The notes: a model not told the origin generated them from the sequence alone. A stretch of 64,000 nt of DNA from Brassica napus (GCF_020379485.1 NC_063452.1:51770439-51834438), one strand, 5' to 3'; numbered from the stretch's first letter, positions 10,043-21,787 are shown. A program made the numbers and translations.

Positions 10043-10827
10043 GTGTACTATTTGACTTACTTTTGGTTTTTCTCTTCTATAAATACCCTTCTAGTGAACA
10101 AATTTGTACTAAATATCATGTTTACTTTTCAACCAAATCTCACATAGTCCGGTCAAGTTTAAAGTATAAAAGTGACCATACTTACATTACTCCTCCGCTT
10201 GCAATAAATTGTTAGATTTATTTTAAAACGAATCGGACAGCTGGCATTACATCAAGTACAAACCTACTAAAAGTGATAACTTAGATGAAGTAATTGCTGG
10301 CCTTTTTTCTTGTTGTGGAAGAATACAATATATGTTCAGTGAAGGTGTGGTAAGGATTCGAAACCTAGATTCAACAGAAACTGGTATCTCTAAGTAATTT
10401 TGCTATTGGTCTCTGCCAATTCCTTGTTCGGTGTGCAGGTCCGCGTGGTCAAGAGATGGAAAGTGTGGTTGGGCGAGTTGTGGTCAGCGGACATGTGTGC
10501 AGGGGAGGCCTGGCCAGGAGAGTTGTGTTGTGGAGAAGTGTGGTTGGGTGAAGTGTGGGTGGGTGAATCGTGGTCGGGTGAAAAATGTATCGGGTATGCG
10601 GAGGTCTGACACACTGGGTTGTATGCAGTGATCGGATCGCTGGTGATGATTTCGTCTGGGTGGTCAGGGTGGTAGAAGCACTTAGGGCACCCTTATCGAT
10701 GGTAGCTAAGAAGGTATTTAAAATTAAAAAGAAAGAAGAGAGAAGAAGAAAATGGTATCGCAGGCGAAGCTCAACAAAAAAGTAGGAGATACTCTTTTCA
10801 TACGTTTGCTAATTATTTTACAACTAA
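10043..10827. other. Intergenic DNA between Harbinger and Helitron
   Basis: No gene recognised. A GT-rich degenerate series (GTGTGGTTGGGTGAAGTGTGG-like, 10460-10590) gives overlapping open frames on both strands that look like composition artefacts. The end (10720-10790) is purine-rich. Confidence 0.5.
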
Positions 10828-11257
10828 TCTATACTATATTAAAAGGGGCTGAGGGAGGCTTTTTAGAGTGTCCACGTCGGACAGGAAAATAGTCCAATCA
10901 GAACATTTCGTTTTGCCACATCACCATGTACTTTTTTTGGTTTATGATTGTACGTATGGGCTCTCTCTAATAGTCAAGGTAGACTTCTGTATGGGCTCTC
11001 TCTAAAAAAAATATTGGCCCACCCAGCTCCTACTTCTTAGTCTTCAAGCTTCGGAAGTCTCTCTCCCGACGATTTCACTTCATCTTCTCCAATCCCTAAT
11101 TTTTTTTTTTGCCGTTATCTTATCATCAATGACTATGTTAAAGCGATTCTTCAATGTTCTGTTCTATCTCTCCTTCATACTTCTCCTATATAAAGCTCTC
11201 TTTCTAAACCTAGATCCATCCTAAATCGAAAAAATTTAATCTGCAGAAACGATATCC

Positions 11258-14200
11258 ATGGCAATGAAATCCACCACGAAGTCTCAGCTAGCCACCGGCA
11301 AATCTTCCGTCGCCATGTACTTCAACGACATCTCGCCGGGACTTTCTGAGTCACAGCTTCGATTCCGATTGATCCATTTTTGGGAGGCAAAGAACATCGC
11401 CAAAGGTGGGACTTTAATTGGAATAGAACTTCTACTCATCGATGAACAGGTGAGTTCTAATCCCCAACTTTTATTATTCCGGATCTCGGACATGTTACAA
11501 CATATCCATGCTTTTTATATTAACCTTGCTTTATATTCTTCTTCTTTGTTTAGTTATTTTGCTTTAAGGGTACAAAAAGCTTTAGCTTATAATTTCCTCC
11601 GTTGGGACTGGGAGTATTATTACAAGTAATTTATATGGAGTATATATATCGAAGTTGGTTAAATATTTAATATCCGAGTTGAAGTCTTAAGTTTTGTACA
11701 ACATGGTCCCAAATCTCATCATTTAAGTATGGTCGTAGTTTCTCTGTTAGAACGTAAGATGTTCAACAATGTAGGCTATTTGAAGTATTGGGACATTTTC
11801 CCCAATTTGTATGCGATTTATTTATTGGGTTTTTGTTTTGTTTTTTACTTAATTTTCTTCACTTGTGATCTACCTATATGCATGCTAGCTGTAACGGTGT
11901 TGAAAAAAGGAAAAAGTAGATGTAACATGTGGATTTATTAGATAGTTTTGGTAACATTCGTAGGAACTTATTTATGATTTATAAAATAAAGGCACATTGT
12001 CTATGTGATGTATACTTAGAGTGTTGTAATTTTTTTTTTTTTTTGGTAAAAGAGTATCGTAAGTCTGAACCGTAAATTTGTAACAGAGCTTCACTATAAT
12101 TTGCAGAAGGAAACAAAGGGTATACTTTGAGTGAGATTTACAATACATATGTATAATGTGTATCTAATATACACTTTAAGAGATATTTTTTGGCATCAGT
12201 GAGACTTTTTAATCTATGAAAACGAATAGTAGATTTTTATTCTATGAGATTTTTTCTTGATACAATGTATTGAGTGATTTTAAACATGAACTATGACTGA
12301 CTACTACATGTATTCTAAACCAGCATCCTTAAACTTGGATTATTTGAACCCCTGCAGGGGACTGTGATGCAAGGTTTCATATCCTCTTATCGTGCTCCAA
12401 CATACCGGCGTCATCTTAAAGCAGGAGCAACTTACACCCTCCAGAATTTTTACGCTGCCACAAGCAAGGAAATTTATCGCGTTGCTGATCAGAGTTTAAC
12501 AGTTTCGTTCTCCAACGGCTCTGTTCTCTCTCCCCTTGACGACATCCCTGTCTCTGTCTCTTTTCCCCCAGACAGGTTCAGGTTCCATACACATGAGGAT
12601 TTCCAAGCTAACCGTGGACTCAGGGGTGACCTCTACGGTAATCTATCTGAATTTAAAAATCAGCGTAGCTCAATGATTTTAGCTTAATAATTTTTAATTG
12701 ATTTCTCTACTGATCTTCATGACCAATGTTGTAGATGTCGTCGGCCACTTGAGGCTGGTGAATGGACAGTCCCTCAGTGACCGCCCCATCCTTGACGAGT
12801 CCGAAATGATCAGCATGCGTCATATTTTGGTGCATTTGCAGACAAAAGAGTATGTGTTTACTGATTTTATGATCACATTCTCATATGTCTAGGATAGCCT
12901 ATTAAAACATACCATGTTTTTAATAAATTTTTGCAGTGGACCAGTTATGAAGCTCTACCTTTGGGACCAAGCTGCAAAAGACTTTTACAAGAAATTCACA
13001 TCCAGTGAAGACACTCCCACCGTTCTTTTGGTCACAACTGTGAACCCAAAAACTGTAGCAGGTAATCAATTTTCCCATTACCATAACCAACCAACTGCTA
13101 ATACAAACGTTTAATGTTTTGCCATGCTGTTTGTTATCGGTTTCTACTGTTTCCTTATTAGTTTGTTTATATGCGGTAACCTAAAACAGGTAACTTAGCT
13201 CTCAGTTCGATGTCATCCTCACGTGTCTTCATAGACAAAGATATCCAGCCCACGATTGATTACTTCAGCTGGTTAGTAATTCTAGATACAGCATGTCAAT
13301 TCCAAGTAGTGTTCTGTTTAGTATTTTTTGAGTGGGCCTTACTAAACTTATGTTTTGTATATTGTCTCAGGTTGAGTTCTAACCCAGAGATTGGAAAGCA
13401 GGTTAATGCAGATGAGGTTACTAGGGTTGAGACAATGACAATTGGGCAGATCTTTGCTTACATCAAGCAGGAATATGCCAAGGTAAATACAACTTTAAGA
13501 TACCTCTGTCAAAAACAAAACATATTCATGTCATCACTAGCTTCAACCCTATTGCAGGAAGCTTCTTTCAACTGCATAGCCACAATTGGTGATGTTAAGC
13601 ATGACAGTCCATGGTACTATATTTCTTGCGGTGGTTGTCACACTAAGGCCACCCGAGGTCCTTCTTCGTTGATGTGCGCCAAGTGTGGCAACACTAACGT
13701 TTCTGGTGAAGCAAAGTATTCATTCTAACCTCGCAGCTTCCTGTTTCATCTTTCTAGAATTTGATTTTTGTATACGTTTATTGTGACAGGTATCGTGCAG
13801 AGATCTCTGTCTATGACAGTAATGACCAGGCTGTTTTCGTCCTACTTGGTGATGCAGGAAGTGAGTTGACAGGGAAGCAAGCAGCAGAATTGGTTGCCAA
13901 CTACTTTGAGGTACCTAGACATCAACTCAAACCCCCTTCCAGTTCATTGAAACTCACTTAGTTCCTCCTTTAATTATTTAGGCTAATCAAGAACTTAGTG
14001 CTGGCCATCAGATGCCTGCCCCCCAAGCTTTAATCGACACTATTGGGCATACACATAAGTTCAGGGTCAAGGTGTCTAAACTCAACTTCACAGGCAAGGT
14101 TCAGTCTATAACTGTTACTAGGATTGTCTCAGCAGAGGATCTGCCACCTGTGCCAAATCCTACTGAAATCCCACTTGCTGCGGAAGATGAAGTAGCTTTG

Positions 14201-14314
14201 CCTACTGCAAGTGTCTTTGATGGCTCTGGATTCAATGCTGAAGGTGGGACTGAAGGTACCAGTGACATGGATGAATCACAGAAGGCTAAGCGTCCTAAAC
14301 GCCATGCATGCTGA
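11258..14314 (+). CDS. Helitron-borne RPA70-like single-stranded DNA-binding protein
   Basis: Nine exons (11258-11449, 12358-12637, 12735-12849, 12937-13061, 13190-13271, 13371-13482, 13558-13715, 13790-13910, 13982-14314), all with GT-AG borders and consistent phases, give a 505-aa protein without internal stops. It resembles the large subunit of replication protein A. The N-terminal OB-fold region contains LRFRLIHFWEAKN..KGGTLIGIELLLIDEQ, the middle OB-fold contains DVVGHLRLVNGQ...VMKLYLWDQAA, and the C-terminal OB-fold has a zinc finger with Cys326, Cys329 (CGGC), Cys342 and Cys345 (CAKC). The tail is acidic then basic (KAKRPKRHAC). RPA-like proteins are common companions of plant Helitrons, where they may protect single-stranded transposition intermediates. 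Its function here is inferred; expression is unknown. Confidence 0.88.
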
Positions 14315-15534
14315 GTGGTCGTCTTCTTTATTTTCAGCTTGAGTGTTTTTTCCCTTATTTAAAACTTTGTTTTGGTTTAATATTTTTGCAAACAGTTTCA
14401 TTATTTGTTTAGTCTTTGACTTCGTTTGAATGTATGATGGTTTTCAGCTTTCAAAAGAAACAAATGTTATTTCATATTATGACTCATATACTTTCCATTA
14501 TATACATAACACAGACATATCTTGCTTACTAATGTCAATTCAAGTTAGAATAAACAAAGCTATATAACATTAAAGCAATGTAAAAAAAAAACGACCGAGG
14601 AAAAAAAAACGAACACATCCAAATAGTCCACCGTCATATATAACATTAAAGCAATGTATTATACTATTTCCTAGACAGAAAGGAGTCTCAAGAGAGTATC
14701 TAAACTCAGATAGTTTTGAGATATCAGATAGCATATGAGTTTTGATCATATAAGAGCCATATTCTCTTAACTTTACCGTGTTTTAGCAACAAAAAAAACT
14801 AAAATTTGGCCAATGTAGGTGTACGTTAAGAGTAAGTGGCAAATCCATACTATGTGAAAATTACATGTTCTGCCAATGGTATAAGCAAAATATAAATCAT
14901 ATTTTTTTAAAATATAAATCATTCTTTTGCATATTAGATTGTTCATCATGTTTTGTAAACCGTAAACAACTATGTTTTTCTATCGATTCTAATACATTCC
15001 TCTTAATGATATTGAAGTACAATAGTTTACTTAAGTATGTGATTATAATATGTTTAATAATATTTGCTTGGTTTAGGTTCCATTAGAAATTTAATTTGAC
15101 AAAACAAAATCCACTTTTCTATTTTTGAAATCCAAACCATGTAACGGGCCGGCCCACGGGCTAAACTCTATTTTATTTCCTAATGCAATTTCGTTGAAAA
15201 AAAAAAAGAAGATGTAGTTGTAGACTATCCATATGTATCTTCATTTAAAATATAAAACATATCTAATTTATCCCAAAATCTTTCAAATATAACATATTTT
15301 AATACAAAATTAAAAATATTAAAGTAAATTTTAAATAAATTATCATGTATATATTTCTTTAATTTCTTTTGCAATAGTCAAATCAATTTAGCTTCATATC
15401 TTCGATAAATAGTTTATTTTCTAAGATATAGTGAAATTATTTTCTAAATTTATGAAACCACATAAAATCCAAATAAACAACCAAACTGCATATTTAAATT
15501 ATATATTAAAATAACTGAAAAATTATAGAAAACC
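14315..15534 (+). other. Non-coding 3' part of the Helitron
   Basis: AT-rich sequence with no recognised gene. It holds the 3' untranslated region of the RPA-like gene and two copies of TATATAACATTAAAGCAATGTA (14560-14582 and about 14637-14658), a small local duplication. Confidence 0.6.
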
Positions 15535-15669
15535 GGCGCGTAGCGCCGGCAAACCCCTAGTAATATTAAAACAACTAGATACTCTTTCCCAAGATATATT
15601 ACCCATTGGTCCATGCTCTTACATTATGTTTTTCAGTAATAAAAATTCTACTTACTGAATTAAGTTATA

Positions 15670-15889
15670 CTCCCTCTGTTTAATTATATTTCCTTAATCC
15701 GTGTGCCGAAACCTAAAACGACAATTATAATTAAAAAAATACTATTACTTATACACCTAACCATATTTCAACCAATAGAAAAATAAATTTTGCATAAAAT
15801 TAATAAATTTTGCTTTGAAAATCGAAAACGACACTTATTTTGTAACAAATTTTTTTTCTAAAACGACACTCAATATGAAACGGAGGGAG
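15670..15889. mobile_element. Stowaway-type MITE, 220 bp
   Basis: Termini CTCCCTCTGTTTAAT at 15670 and AATATGAAACGGAGGGAG at 15889 match the CTCCCTCCGTTTC-type ends of Tc1/mariner Stowaway MITEs. Both sides have the TA target duplication (15668-15669 and 15890-15891). There is no ORF. It lies about 40 bp upstream of where homology to the first cis-prenyltransferase copy starts, so it contributes to the distal promoter of copy 2. Confidence 0.88.
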
Positions 15890-16054
15890 TATTGTTTTAA
15901 GCGGAGACATTACATATTTGTTAAACTAAGAAGAGTCATTGATCAGCCATTTTCTCCCGTTCCAAGAAATCAGCCATATCATATGCTCATTCCATTTACA
16001 TTCCCTCCCAAAAACAAACTACAAATCTCTTGTTTATATTTCACTCACAGCAAC

Positions 16055-16062
16055 TATATAAA
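16055..16062 (+). promoter_or_regulatory. Candidate TATA box of cis-prenyltransferase copy 2
   Basis: TATATAAA lies 63 bp before the ATG at 16125. The equivalent region of copy 1 (about 3255-3275) is conserved around it but reads AGTATACAAAAATAAAA, a weaker TATA-like sequence. The two copies may therefore differ in promoter strength. This is inference from position only. Confidence 0.35.
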
Positions 16063-16124
16063 AAAAAAATCCTAAGTGTTCTCCAATTCTCCATTCCCAT
16101 AGCCATATAAGCCTAGTTTCCGAG

Positions 16125-16940
16125 ATGAGAGAACACGTAGGTAAATCCTCTAAACTCTTCAATGGTTTCACGAGTATAATGAGAAGATTCATATTCAAAG
16201 TTCTATGCGTCGGTCCAATCCCTAACCACATCTCATTCATCATGGATGGTAACCGCAGATTCGCCAAGAAACATAATCTTCAAGGCCCAGACGCAGGACA
16301 CAGAGCCGGTTTCGTATCCGTAACCTATGTTCTTCAGTACTGCCAAGAGATTGGTGTGCCGTACGTCACACTCTACGCCTTTGGTATCGATAATTTCAAG
16401 AGAGAACCTGAAGAAGTCAAGTGTATGATGGATCTGATGCTTGAGAAAATCGAGCTCACAATCGATCAAGCTATCTCCGGGAATCTAAAGGATTTGAAAG
16501 TGATCTTTGCTGGTGATTTGAATTTGCTAAACGAGCGTCTTAAAGTCGCAGCTCAGAGCCTGATGGAACTCACTGAGCAGAATAGAGGTTTAGTGGCTGT
16601 GGTTATCGTTGCGTACAGCACAAGTCACGAGATTGTTCAGGCTATTAGAGAATCTTGTGTAAGGAAGTGTGTGGATGGAGATAGCCCTCTGGTTTTGGAG
16701 ATGAGTGATGTTGAAGAGTGTATGTATACATCAATTGTTCCTGATCCGGATCTTGTAATAAGATCAGGAGGAATAGATCGGCTGAGTAACTTCATGACTT
16801 GGCAGAGTTCAAGGTCTCTTCTTCATACCACGGCAGCTCTTTGGCCGGAGTTAGGTCTTTGGCATTTGGTTTGGGCCATTCTTAAATTCCAGAGGATGCA
16901 CGATTACTTGCAGAAGAAGAAGAAGCAAAAACTCGACTAG
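16125..16940 (+). CDS. cis-prenyltransferase, copy 2
   Basis: Single-exon 271-aa paralogue of the enzyme at 3321-4133, very similar over its full length and in its 5' leader. It has [14 protein letters not shown] with Asp41, [19 protein letters not shown], and a C-terminal [15 protein letters not shown] motif starting at Arg213. The position that is usually Glu is Ile217, and Thr214 of the usual RTSG/RTGG is Ser. It starts [14 protein letters not shown], having lost the first few residues of copy 1 through a start shift. Both paralogues keep long intact frames with mostly conservative differences, so both are probably under selection. The duplicate pair parallels two neighbouring Arabidopsis genes (At5g60500/At5g60510, from memory). 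Product chain length cannot be read from sequence. Confidence 0.93.
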   Translation: MREHVGKSSKLFNGFTSIMRRFIFKVLCVGPIPNHISFIMDGNRRFAKKHNLQGPDAGHRAGFVSVTYVLQYCQEIGVPYVTLYAFGIDNFKREPEEVKCMMDLMLEKIELTIDQAISGNLKDLKVIFAGDLNLLNERLKVAAQSLMELTEQNRGLVAVVIVAYSTSHEIVQAIRESCVRKCVDGDSPLVLEMSDVEECMYTSIVPDPDLVIRSGGIDRLSNFMTWQSSRSLLHTTAALWPELGLWHLVWAILKFQRMHDYLQKKKKQKLD

Positions 16941-17343
16941 ATAAAGTTAAACCATAGTAGAATGAACTTGAGATTATAGGACACAATAAACATTTTAAAT
17001 TAAGTATTAATAAAAAATTGTTTTTACAAAGTAGATGCATAAAACCAATGTATATTAGTTCTTTAAAATTTGGAAAATTTAGATTAGTGTTTCATTACGC
17101 TTTGTCCATAACCCGTCCTGAGCCCTAGCATGAACTATTAATATCTACGTTGGAGTTACATGTTTCTTGTGGTACAAGAAAGGTTGAATATGAACAAGAA
17201 AACAAAACAGAAGAAAATCATTCTTATTAGGTATTGAATCCAAATAAAAACAAAAAGACACAGAACATCTCGATTTAACGATGCTTAAACACTACAATGT
17301 AAACACATTTCGATTAACAAAAAACAAACAGATCTTTGAACAT

Positions 17344-18425
17344 TTAGTACTTAGCCACACCAGGACCAGGTTTGCCTTGGAACCTGCAGACATTACAGAG
17401 AGGTGAGAACAGAGAAGGAGTCTGATACTTGTCTTCTCCACCCATCATTGGCATAGGGACTCCAATCTTAACCGGACTAACGTATCCAGGCCGATATGTT
17501 TTTCCCAAAACACCCTCAACGAGATCACTCAAGCTAAAGAACTTGAACTGAGTCTCAAGATGAGCAAAGACATCACCTTCAGGCAACTGATAGTTATGAA
17601 CTCTGTCTTCCTCTTTCCCTATTGGTCTAACCTTAATATCCATCTGAACAATCCCAGATACCGTGACTCTCACGTTATTCCTCACATCTGTTCTCTCAAC
17701 AACAACTTCCCTTTCTTCAAGATTGATTCTCCACTCTGCTTCACCTCCTGTCGGAACTTCAACTTCTTCCCCGTTCCATCTCACGACAAGAGAGTCTACA
17801 GAGTCGTCCCAAGAGGAAACCTTCTTGGAAGCGATGACTAGGTTGTGAGTATCGAACATGACTGAGAAGGCTTGAACCCATGTGAAGTCTCTGGTTCTAC
17901 CAGCAGGTCTTGTACCGATAAAATGTGCATTGATTTGAAGATTCTCGTCAGAGACGATGGCGAAGTTCCCGTCTTTGTTTCCGTGGAAGTAGAACATCGT
18001 TCCGTCTCCTCCTACAAATCTTGGATCGTAACATAAAGAACCATATCCATTGCAGTTTGCTATCCTCCCTGCTCAAACAACACAAACCAATCAAGATGTG
18101 TTAGGAATCTCACATCCATAAGAGTTACAAAATACATTTTGGGACACTTACATTTGCATGTGACTTCACATTTGCTGCTACAATCGATGAAACAGGCTTT
18201 TTCCTTCTTGTTCATCTGAGGTTTCCTTTGGGGGCATTCCTTGGGACAAGTGAGGATCTTATCGTTACAGTATCCTCTGGCCAAGCATCGAACTCGCTCT
18301 TGGCCCGAGCCAAGTGGAGACAACACCTTGTAGTTCGTTGAAGCTGCATCATAAGCACCTTTCTTTGCTGCTGAAACCGCGGAAACAGAGACAAGAACGA
18401 TGAAAATCACTAGGACTCGTGACAT
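17344..18425 (-). CDS. Secreted root-cap/LEA-related protein 1
   Basis: Two exons on the minus strand (18425-18152 and 18068-17344; 83-bp intron with donor GTAAGT and acceptor GAGCAG) encode 332 aa. Exon 1 holds a signal peptide (MSRVLVIFIVLVSVSAVSA) and a Cys-rich segment with CLARGYCNDK, CPKECP and CKCKW-type motifs. Exon 2 is the conserved root-cap family domain (CNGYGSLCYDPRFVGGDG..MFYFHG..., ending GEDKYQTPSLFSPLCNVCRF). The family is plant-specific and named from root-cap-expressed proteins; the biochemical role is unknown and an extracellular location is inferred from the signal peptide. It is convergent with cis-prenyltransferase copy 2 (about 400 bp apart). Probably the counterpart of At5g60520 (from memory). 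Confidence 0.92.
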
Positions 18426-19866
18426 GTTTCTTGTTCTTCAAGATGCTAACCTCTTGAGAAAAGAAAAGAGTATTTTGTTTTTTTAGATTTATTTGTATTT
18501 TGATTTGAGAGAAGTGGAGGGAGTGTTCTTATAGAGAAGAGAGGCTGAAAGTAAGCAGCAGAGAGCGGCTTAATTAAAGGTCCTGATTTGATCAAACCAC
18601 ATGAAGAAACAGCTTCGACCTTTTGTTTATTAAATCCTTTGGGAGAACCACTACTCGATTCAAAACCTTGACCTGAATATTTTAATTACTCGAGAAAAAG
18701 AAGAAGATAAGTTTGGCAACTACAAAGTGTGAAACTGTGAATCCATTAGACCTTGTTTATACGAGGACGTACGGTTTGCTATTCATCATGAGATTTGGCG
18801 AACCATAAAATAAAAAAGGGTTGGTACTTGGTAGTTTAGAGAAATGTAACGTCAAAAAGTTGATGCATTTATAGAATGTTGTGTTAGTAGATAACTACAA
18901 GTGATATGATTTATTTTCAAGTCACTGAAACGCTTTAGAAACACACGTTTGAACTTGAAATGCGTCTACATCATTTTTTACGTCGATGTATAGTTGTATA
19001 CTTGTAGACAAAACAATACTAATATGTCATGGTGTTCGTGTAAATGTATAGGCGCATTTAACATTTTCACCATATCTGCGTGTCATGGATATACTATATA
19101 TTTCGCCATAAAATCTATTCGTAGATCAAGGGGCTGAGAAGCTAGTGAGAGCCATTGAAGACGGATCTACACATGCAATTTATTCATGATGCCAAGAGTG
19201 GTTGCGGAGTAATCATCATTGCGGAGTTGACATTACATATTATTTCATTTGATTATAATTTTATAAGTAGATTGTTATTTGAAGTCATGTACTCATGTGA
19301 CCTGTAACATAATTTAATTTACTTGGATCACATGAATATCTATGCCTAGAAAATTGCAACCTTATTTTTATTAGTACTGACTTATTTGATTATTTAAATC
19401 TGATTTTTGTTTTTGGTTTATAAGTTCAAACGAAACGAATAGTGTCCTTTAAGCATCTCCAGTTGTTCTTGAAAACCCCCAGAAATACACTTGCTTCCAA
19501 AGTGAAGAAGATACAAAAAAAAACTGGATCCAAGAAATACAATCTCATATTCAAATGCCTGAATATACACACAATATAGTTATTTTGTACTTATTATATA
19601 TATTTAAACGTATTCGTATTGAAACACGCACACAACAAAGCAACAAGGGAAAATTCAGAAATCAAGGGTTTGCTTCTGGCGCAAGAAACGTCTTACATTT
19701 CTTAAACCCTCAAAAACACATCGGAAACTAGCCAAGTATTTTCTTGGCTCTTTATTACATTACTTTTCATGAATATAAATATTTTTCAAACAAAACATAT
19801 AAAATATGAATTTTGCATGAACTTAATAAAAATGATAGAAGTTTTCCATACTTATCTTTCTTCTCA
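18426..19866. other. Intergenic region between the two root-cap genes
   Basis: It contains the promoter and 5' leader of root-cap gene 1 (minus strand) and the 3' flank of root-cap gene 2. No additional gene or transposon could be recognised. The AT-rich stretches have no long open frame. Confidence 0.6.
18528..18536 (-). promoter_or_regulatory. Candidate TATA box of root-cap gene 1
   Basis: On the minus strand CTCTATAAG lies about 105 bp upstream of the ATG at 18425. The paralogue has CTCTATAAAATC at nearly the same distance, supporting a shared core promoter. Confidence 0.5.
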
Positions 19867-21272
19867 TTAGATATCAGCAGAGAGTGGTTGTTCTTGAGGC
19901 TTAAACCTGCAGAGTCTGCAAGTAGGTGAGAACAGAGAAGGCGTTTGGTACTTGTCTTCTCCTCCCATCACAGGCATTGGGACACCAGTCTTGGCCGTGC
20001 TAACGTAATCAGGACGGTAGGTTTTCCCCAAAACACCCTCAACGAGCTCGCTTAGGTCTAAGAACTTGAACTGAGTCTCAAGATGGGCAAAAGCATCATC
20101 CTGAGGCAACTGGTAGTTGTGAACTCTGTCTTCTTCTTTCCCTATAGGCCTCACTTTGATGTCCATCTGAACAAGACCAGAGACAAGTACTCTCACGCTG
20201 TTTCTCTCGTCGGTTCTTTCGATGACGATCTCTCTCTGTCCTGAATTTGCCCTCCATTCGGATTGTTCATCTTCAGGTAGTGTGATGAGTTGGTCGTTGT
20301 ATCTGATGGTAAAGGCGTCGGTGTTTTCATCCCATTGAGTCACTTTATTGGCTGTGATCACGAGCTTGTGGCTTTCGAACATGACGTTTAGGGCTTGAAC
20401 CCATGTGAAGTCTCTGGTTCTTCCAACGGGTCTTGTACCGATGAAATGAGCGTTGATATGGAGGTTGTTGTCTGAAACGATCGCAAAGTTTCCTCCTTTG
20501 GATCCATGGAAATAGAACATTCTACCGTCTCCTCCAACAAATCTAGGGTCGTAGCAGAGAGAACCGTAGCCGTTACAGTTAGTTTTTCTCCCTGTAAAAA
20601 AGAAGTTACTTGGTGTGTAAGCTAACCCCTTCCTTGTACCACAAGTAATCTATATTTATATATGTTCTTGTTACTTGTGTGAGAAGCAAAGGAGACTAAT
20701 TGTAATAGAATGCACTTACATTTGCATGTAGCTTCGCATTTGCTGGTGCAATCAATGAAGCAACCTTTAGTGTTTCTGTTCTTGGTGGGCTTCCTCTTGG
20801 GACATTCACCAGGACAAACGAGAGTCTTGTAATAACATGCACCCCGACCTTGACACATGGCCTGCTCTTGTCCTGTAGGATATGGTGGAAGCATCCTGTA
20901 TCTAGCAGCTGCTTCGCTCTGCTCCTTGTCCCTCTTCTCTTTCTCCTTCCTCTCTTTTTCCTTCTTCTCCTTTTCCTTCCTCTCCTTGTCCTTCTTTGCT
21001 TTTTCCTCCTTATCCTTCTTCTCTTTCTCCTTCCTTTCCTTGTCCTTCTTGTCCTTATCCTTCTTCTCCTTGTCCTTTGGGCCGTTACCGTTACCGTTAC
21101 CATTACCATTACCTTTGCCTTTACCATCATAACCTCCGTTACCCTTGTCTACTTGTCCACCTTGCCCGTTGTTACCGTTGCCTTTGCCGCCATCGCTGGC
21201 AGCAATGACAATGTCGGTCAAGAGGAGAAATGCGAAGAGAGCGACAAGCACATATGACTTTCTGTGCTCCAT
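19867..21272 (-). CDS. Secreted root-cap/LEA-related protein 2 with Lys/Glu-rich insert
   Basis: Two exons on the minus strand (21272-20720 and 20591-19867) encode 425 aa; the second exon is 725 bp, exactly as long as in the paralogue. Order: signal peptide with hydrophobic core VLVALFAFLLLTDIVIAA (about residues 8-25), a Gly/Asn-rich region of about 40 residues ending in GN dipeptides, and a highly charged KDKE/KEK tract of about 70 residues. These are followed by the same Cys-rich segment (CQGRGACYYK, CPGECPKRK, CFIDCTSKCEATCKCKW) and the root-cap domain (CNGYGSLCYDPRF ... GEDKYQTPSLFSPTCRLCRF). The insert accounts for the extra length. Probably the counterpart of At5g60530 (from memory). 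A cell-wall or mucilage role is only inference. Confidence 0.92.
20925..21115 (-). repeat. Coding repeats: KEK/KDK tract and GN repeats in root-cap protein 2
   Basis: Imperfect in-frame repeats of AAGGAGAAGGAAAAG-type codons and of GGTAACGGTAACGG. They produce long false open frames on the opposite strand (Leu/Phe- and Ser/Leu-rich). Length polymorphism between alleles would be expected. Confidence 0.8.
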
Positions 21273-21367
21273 CTCTCAAATTTTAAGTCTTCTTCTTTGG
21301 ATTCTTCTTCTTGAGTTTCTTAAGATGTTTTTTTTTTGTGTGATGGAATGTTGTTGCAGGAAGAAGG

Positions 21368-21379
21368 GATTTTATAGAG
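21368..21379 (-). promoter_or_regulatory. Candidate TATA box of root-cap gene 2
   Basis: Minus-strand CTCTATAAAATC about 100 bp upstream of the ATG at 21272, matching the spacing of the TATA-like element of the paralogue at 18528-18536. Confidence 0.5.
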
Positions 21380-21644
21380 TGAAGAGAGAATTGAGTTGAC
21401 ATTTTAAAACCTCATATGATAATATATCTCTTGCTTCATCTTAAGAAAGAAGCCGACTCCTTTGAGTTCATCTCAAGTCAAAAAGCCCTGCTTGATGAAA
21501 GCGTCAACATCAAAACTATTAGCTAGAAGATTAATTTAATTTTATCAAAAACTTACGTATTTATATGTTCACATTGTTCTTTACCCATTTCTTTAAGCTC
21601 CATGATCAAAACGTTATTTCAAATTACTGACAAGCAAACTAGAC

Positions 21645-21740
21645 TGACATTTTCTTTCCAAAACATCTAAAGAATCTGACACTTTTCTATAGTTTTTTTT
21701 TATTTCAAGAGAAGTGAGTGTCTTCTCTCTAATTTTAGTT
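21645..21740 (-). pseudogene. Duplicated 3' end of PDX2 (last codon, stop and 3' UTR)
   Basis: GCAAACTAGACTGACATTTT and following sequence to TTAGTTACTGA matches 26118-26224 almost base for base in the same orientation. In PDX2 this stretch is the 3' untranslated region, the TAA stop and the last Gln codon; the copy retains CAG-TAA and then diverges. It is flanked on both sides by copies of another sequence (GCGTATTTATATGTTCACATTG at 21556 and 21751). Confidence 0.8.
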
Positions 21741-21787
21741 ACTGACACTTGCGTATTTATATGTTCACATTGTTTTTAACCCATTCC

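Larger units (their letters stand above)
10828..15560 (+). mobile_element. Helitron, 4.7 kb, carrying an RPA1-like gene
   Basis: The 5' end is TCTATACTATATTAAAAGG with an A immediately before it. The 3' end is a perfect 7-bp stem hairpin CCGGCGC-GTA-GCGCCGG (about 15535-15551) followed by AAACCCCTAG and then T. This is the canonical 5'-TC...CTAG-3' structure inserted between A and T with no target duplication. The only gene inside is an RPA70-like protein on the same strand; no Rep/helicase domain is present, so the element is non-autonomous in its present form. The 14315-15535 part is AT-rich and non-coding. Confidence 0.9.

Noticed and set aside
10390..10785. Small ORFs on both strands of a GT-rich stretch
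   Set aside because: Overlapping frames in all directions with repeated Trp/Gly or Ser/His/Pro; no start context, splice sites or homology recognised.
11729..11941. Hydrophobic 70-aa ORF
   Set aside because: It falls inside intron 1 of the RPA-like gene, whose exon borders and phases are consistent without it.
20696..21257. Long Leu/Phe-, Ser/Leu- and Arg-rich ORFs overlapping root-cap gene 2
   Set aside because: They are frame shadows of the Lys/Glu-rich coding repeat; the signal peptide and conserved domain lie in the chosen frame.
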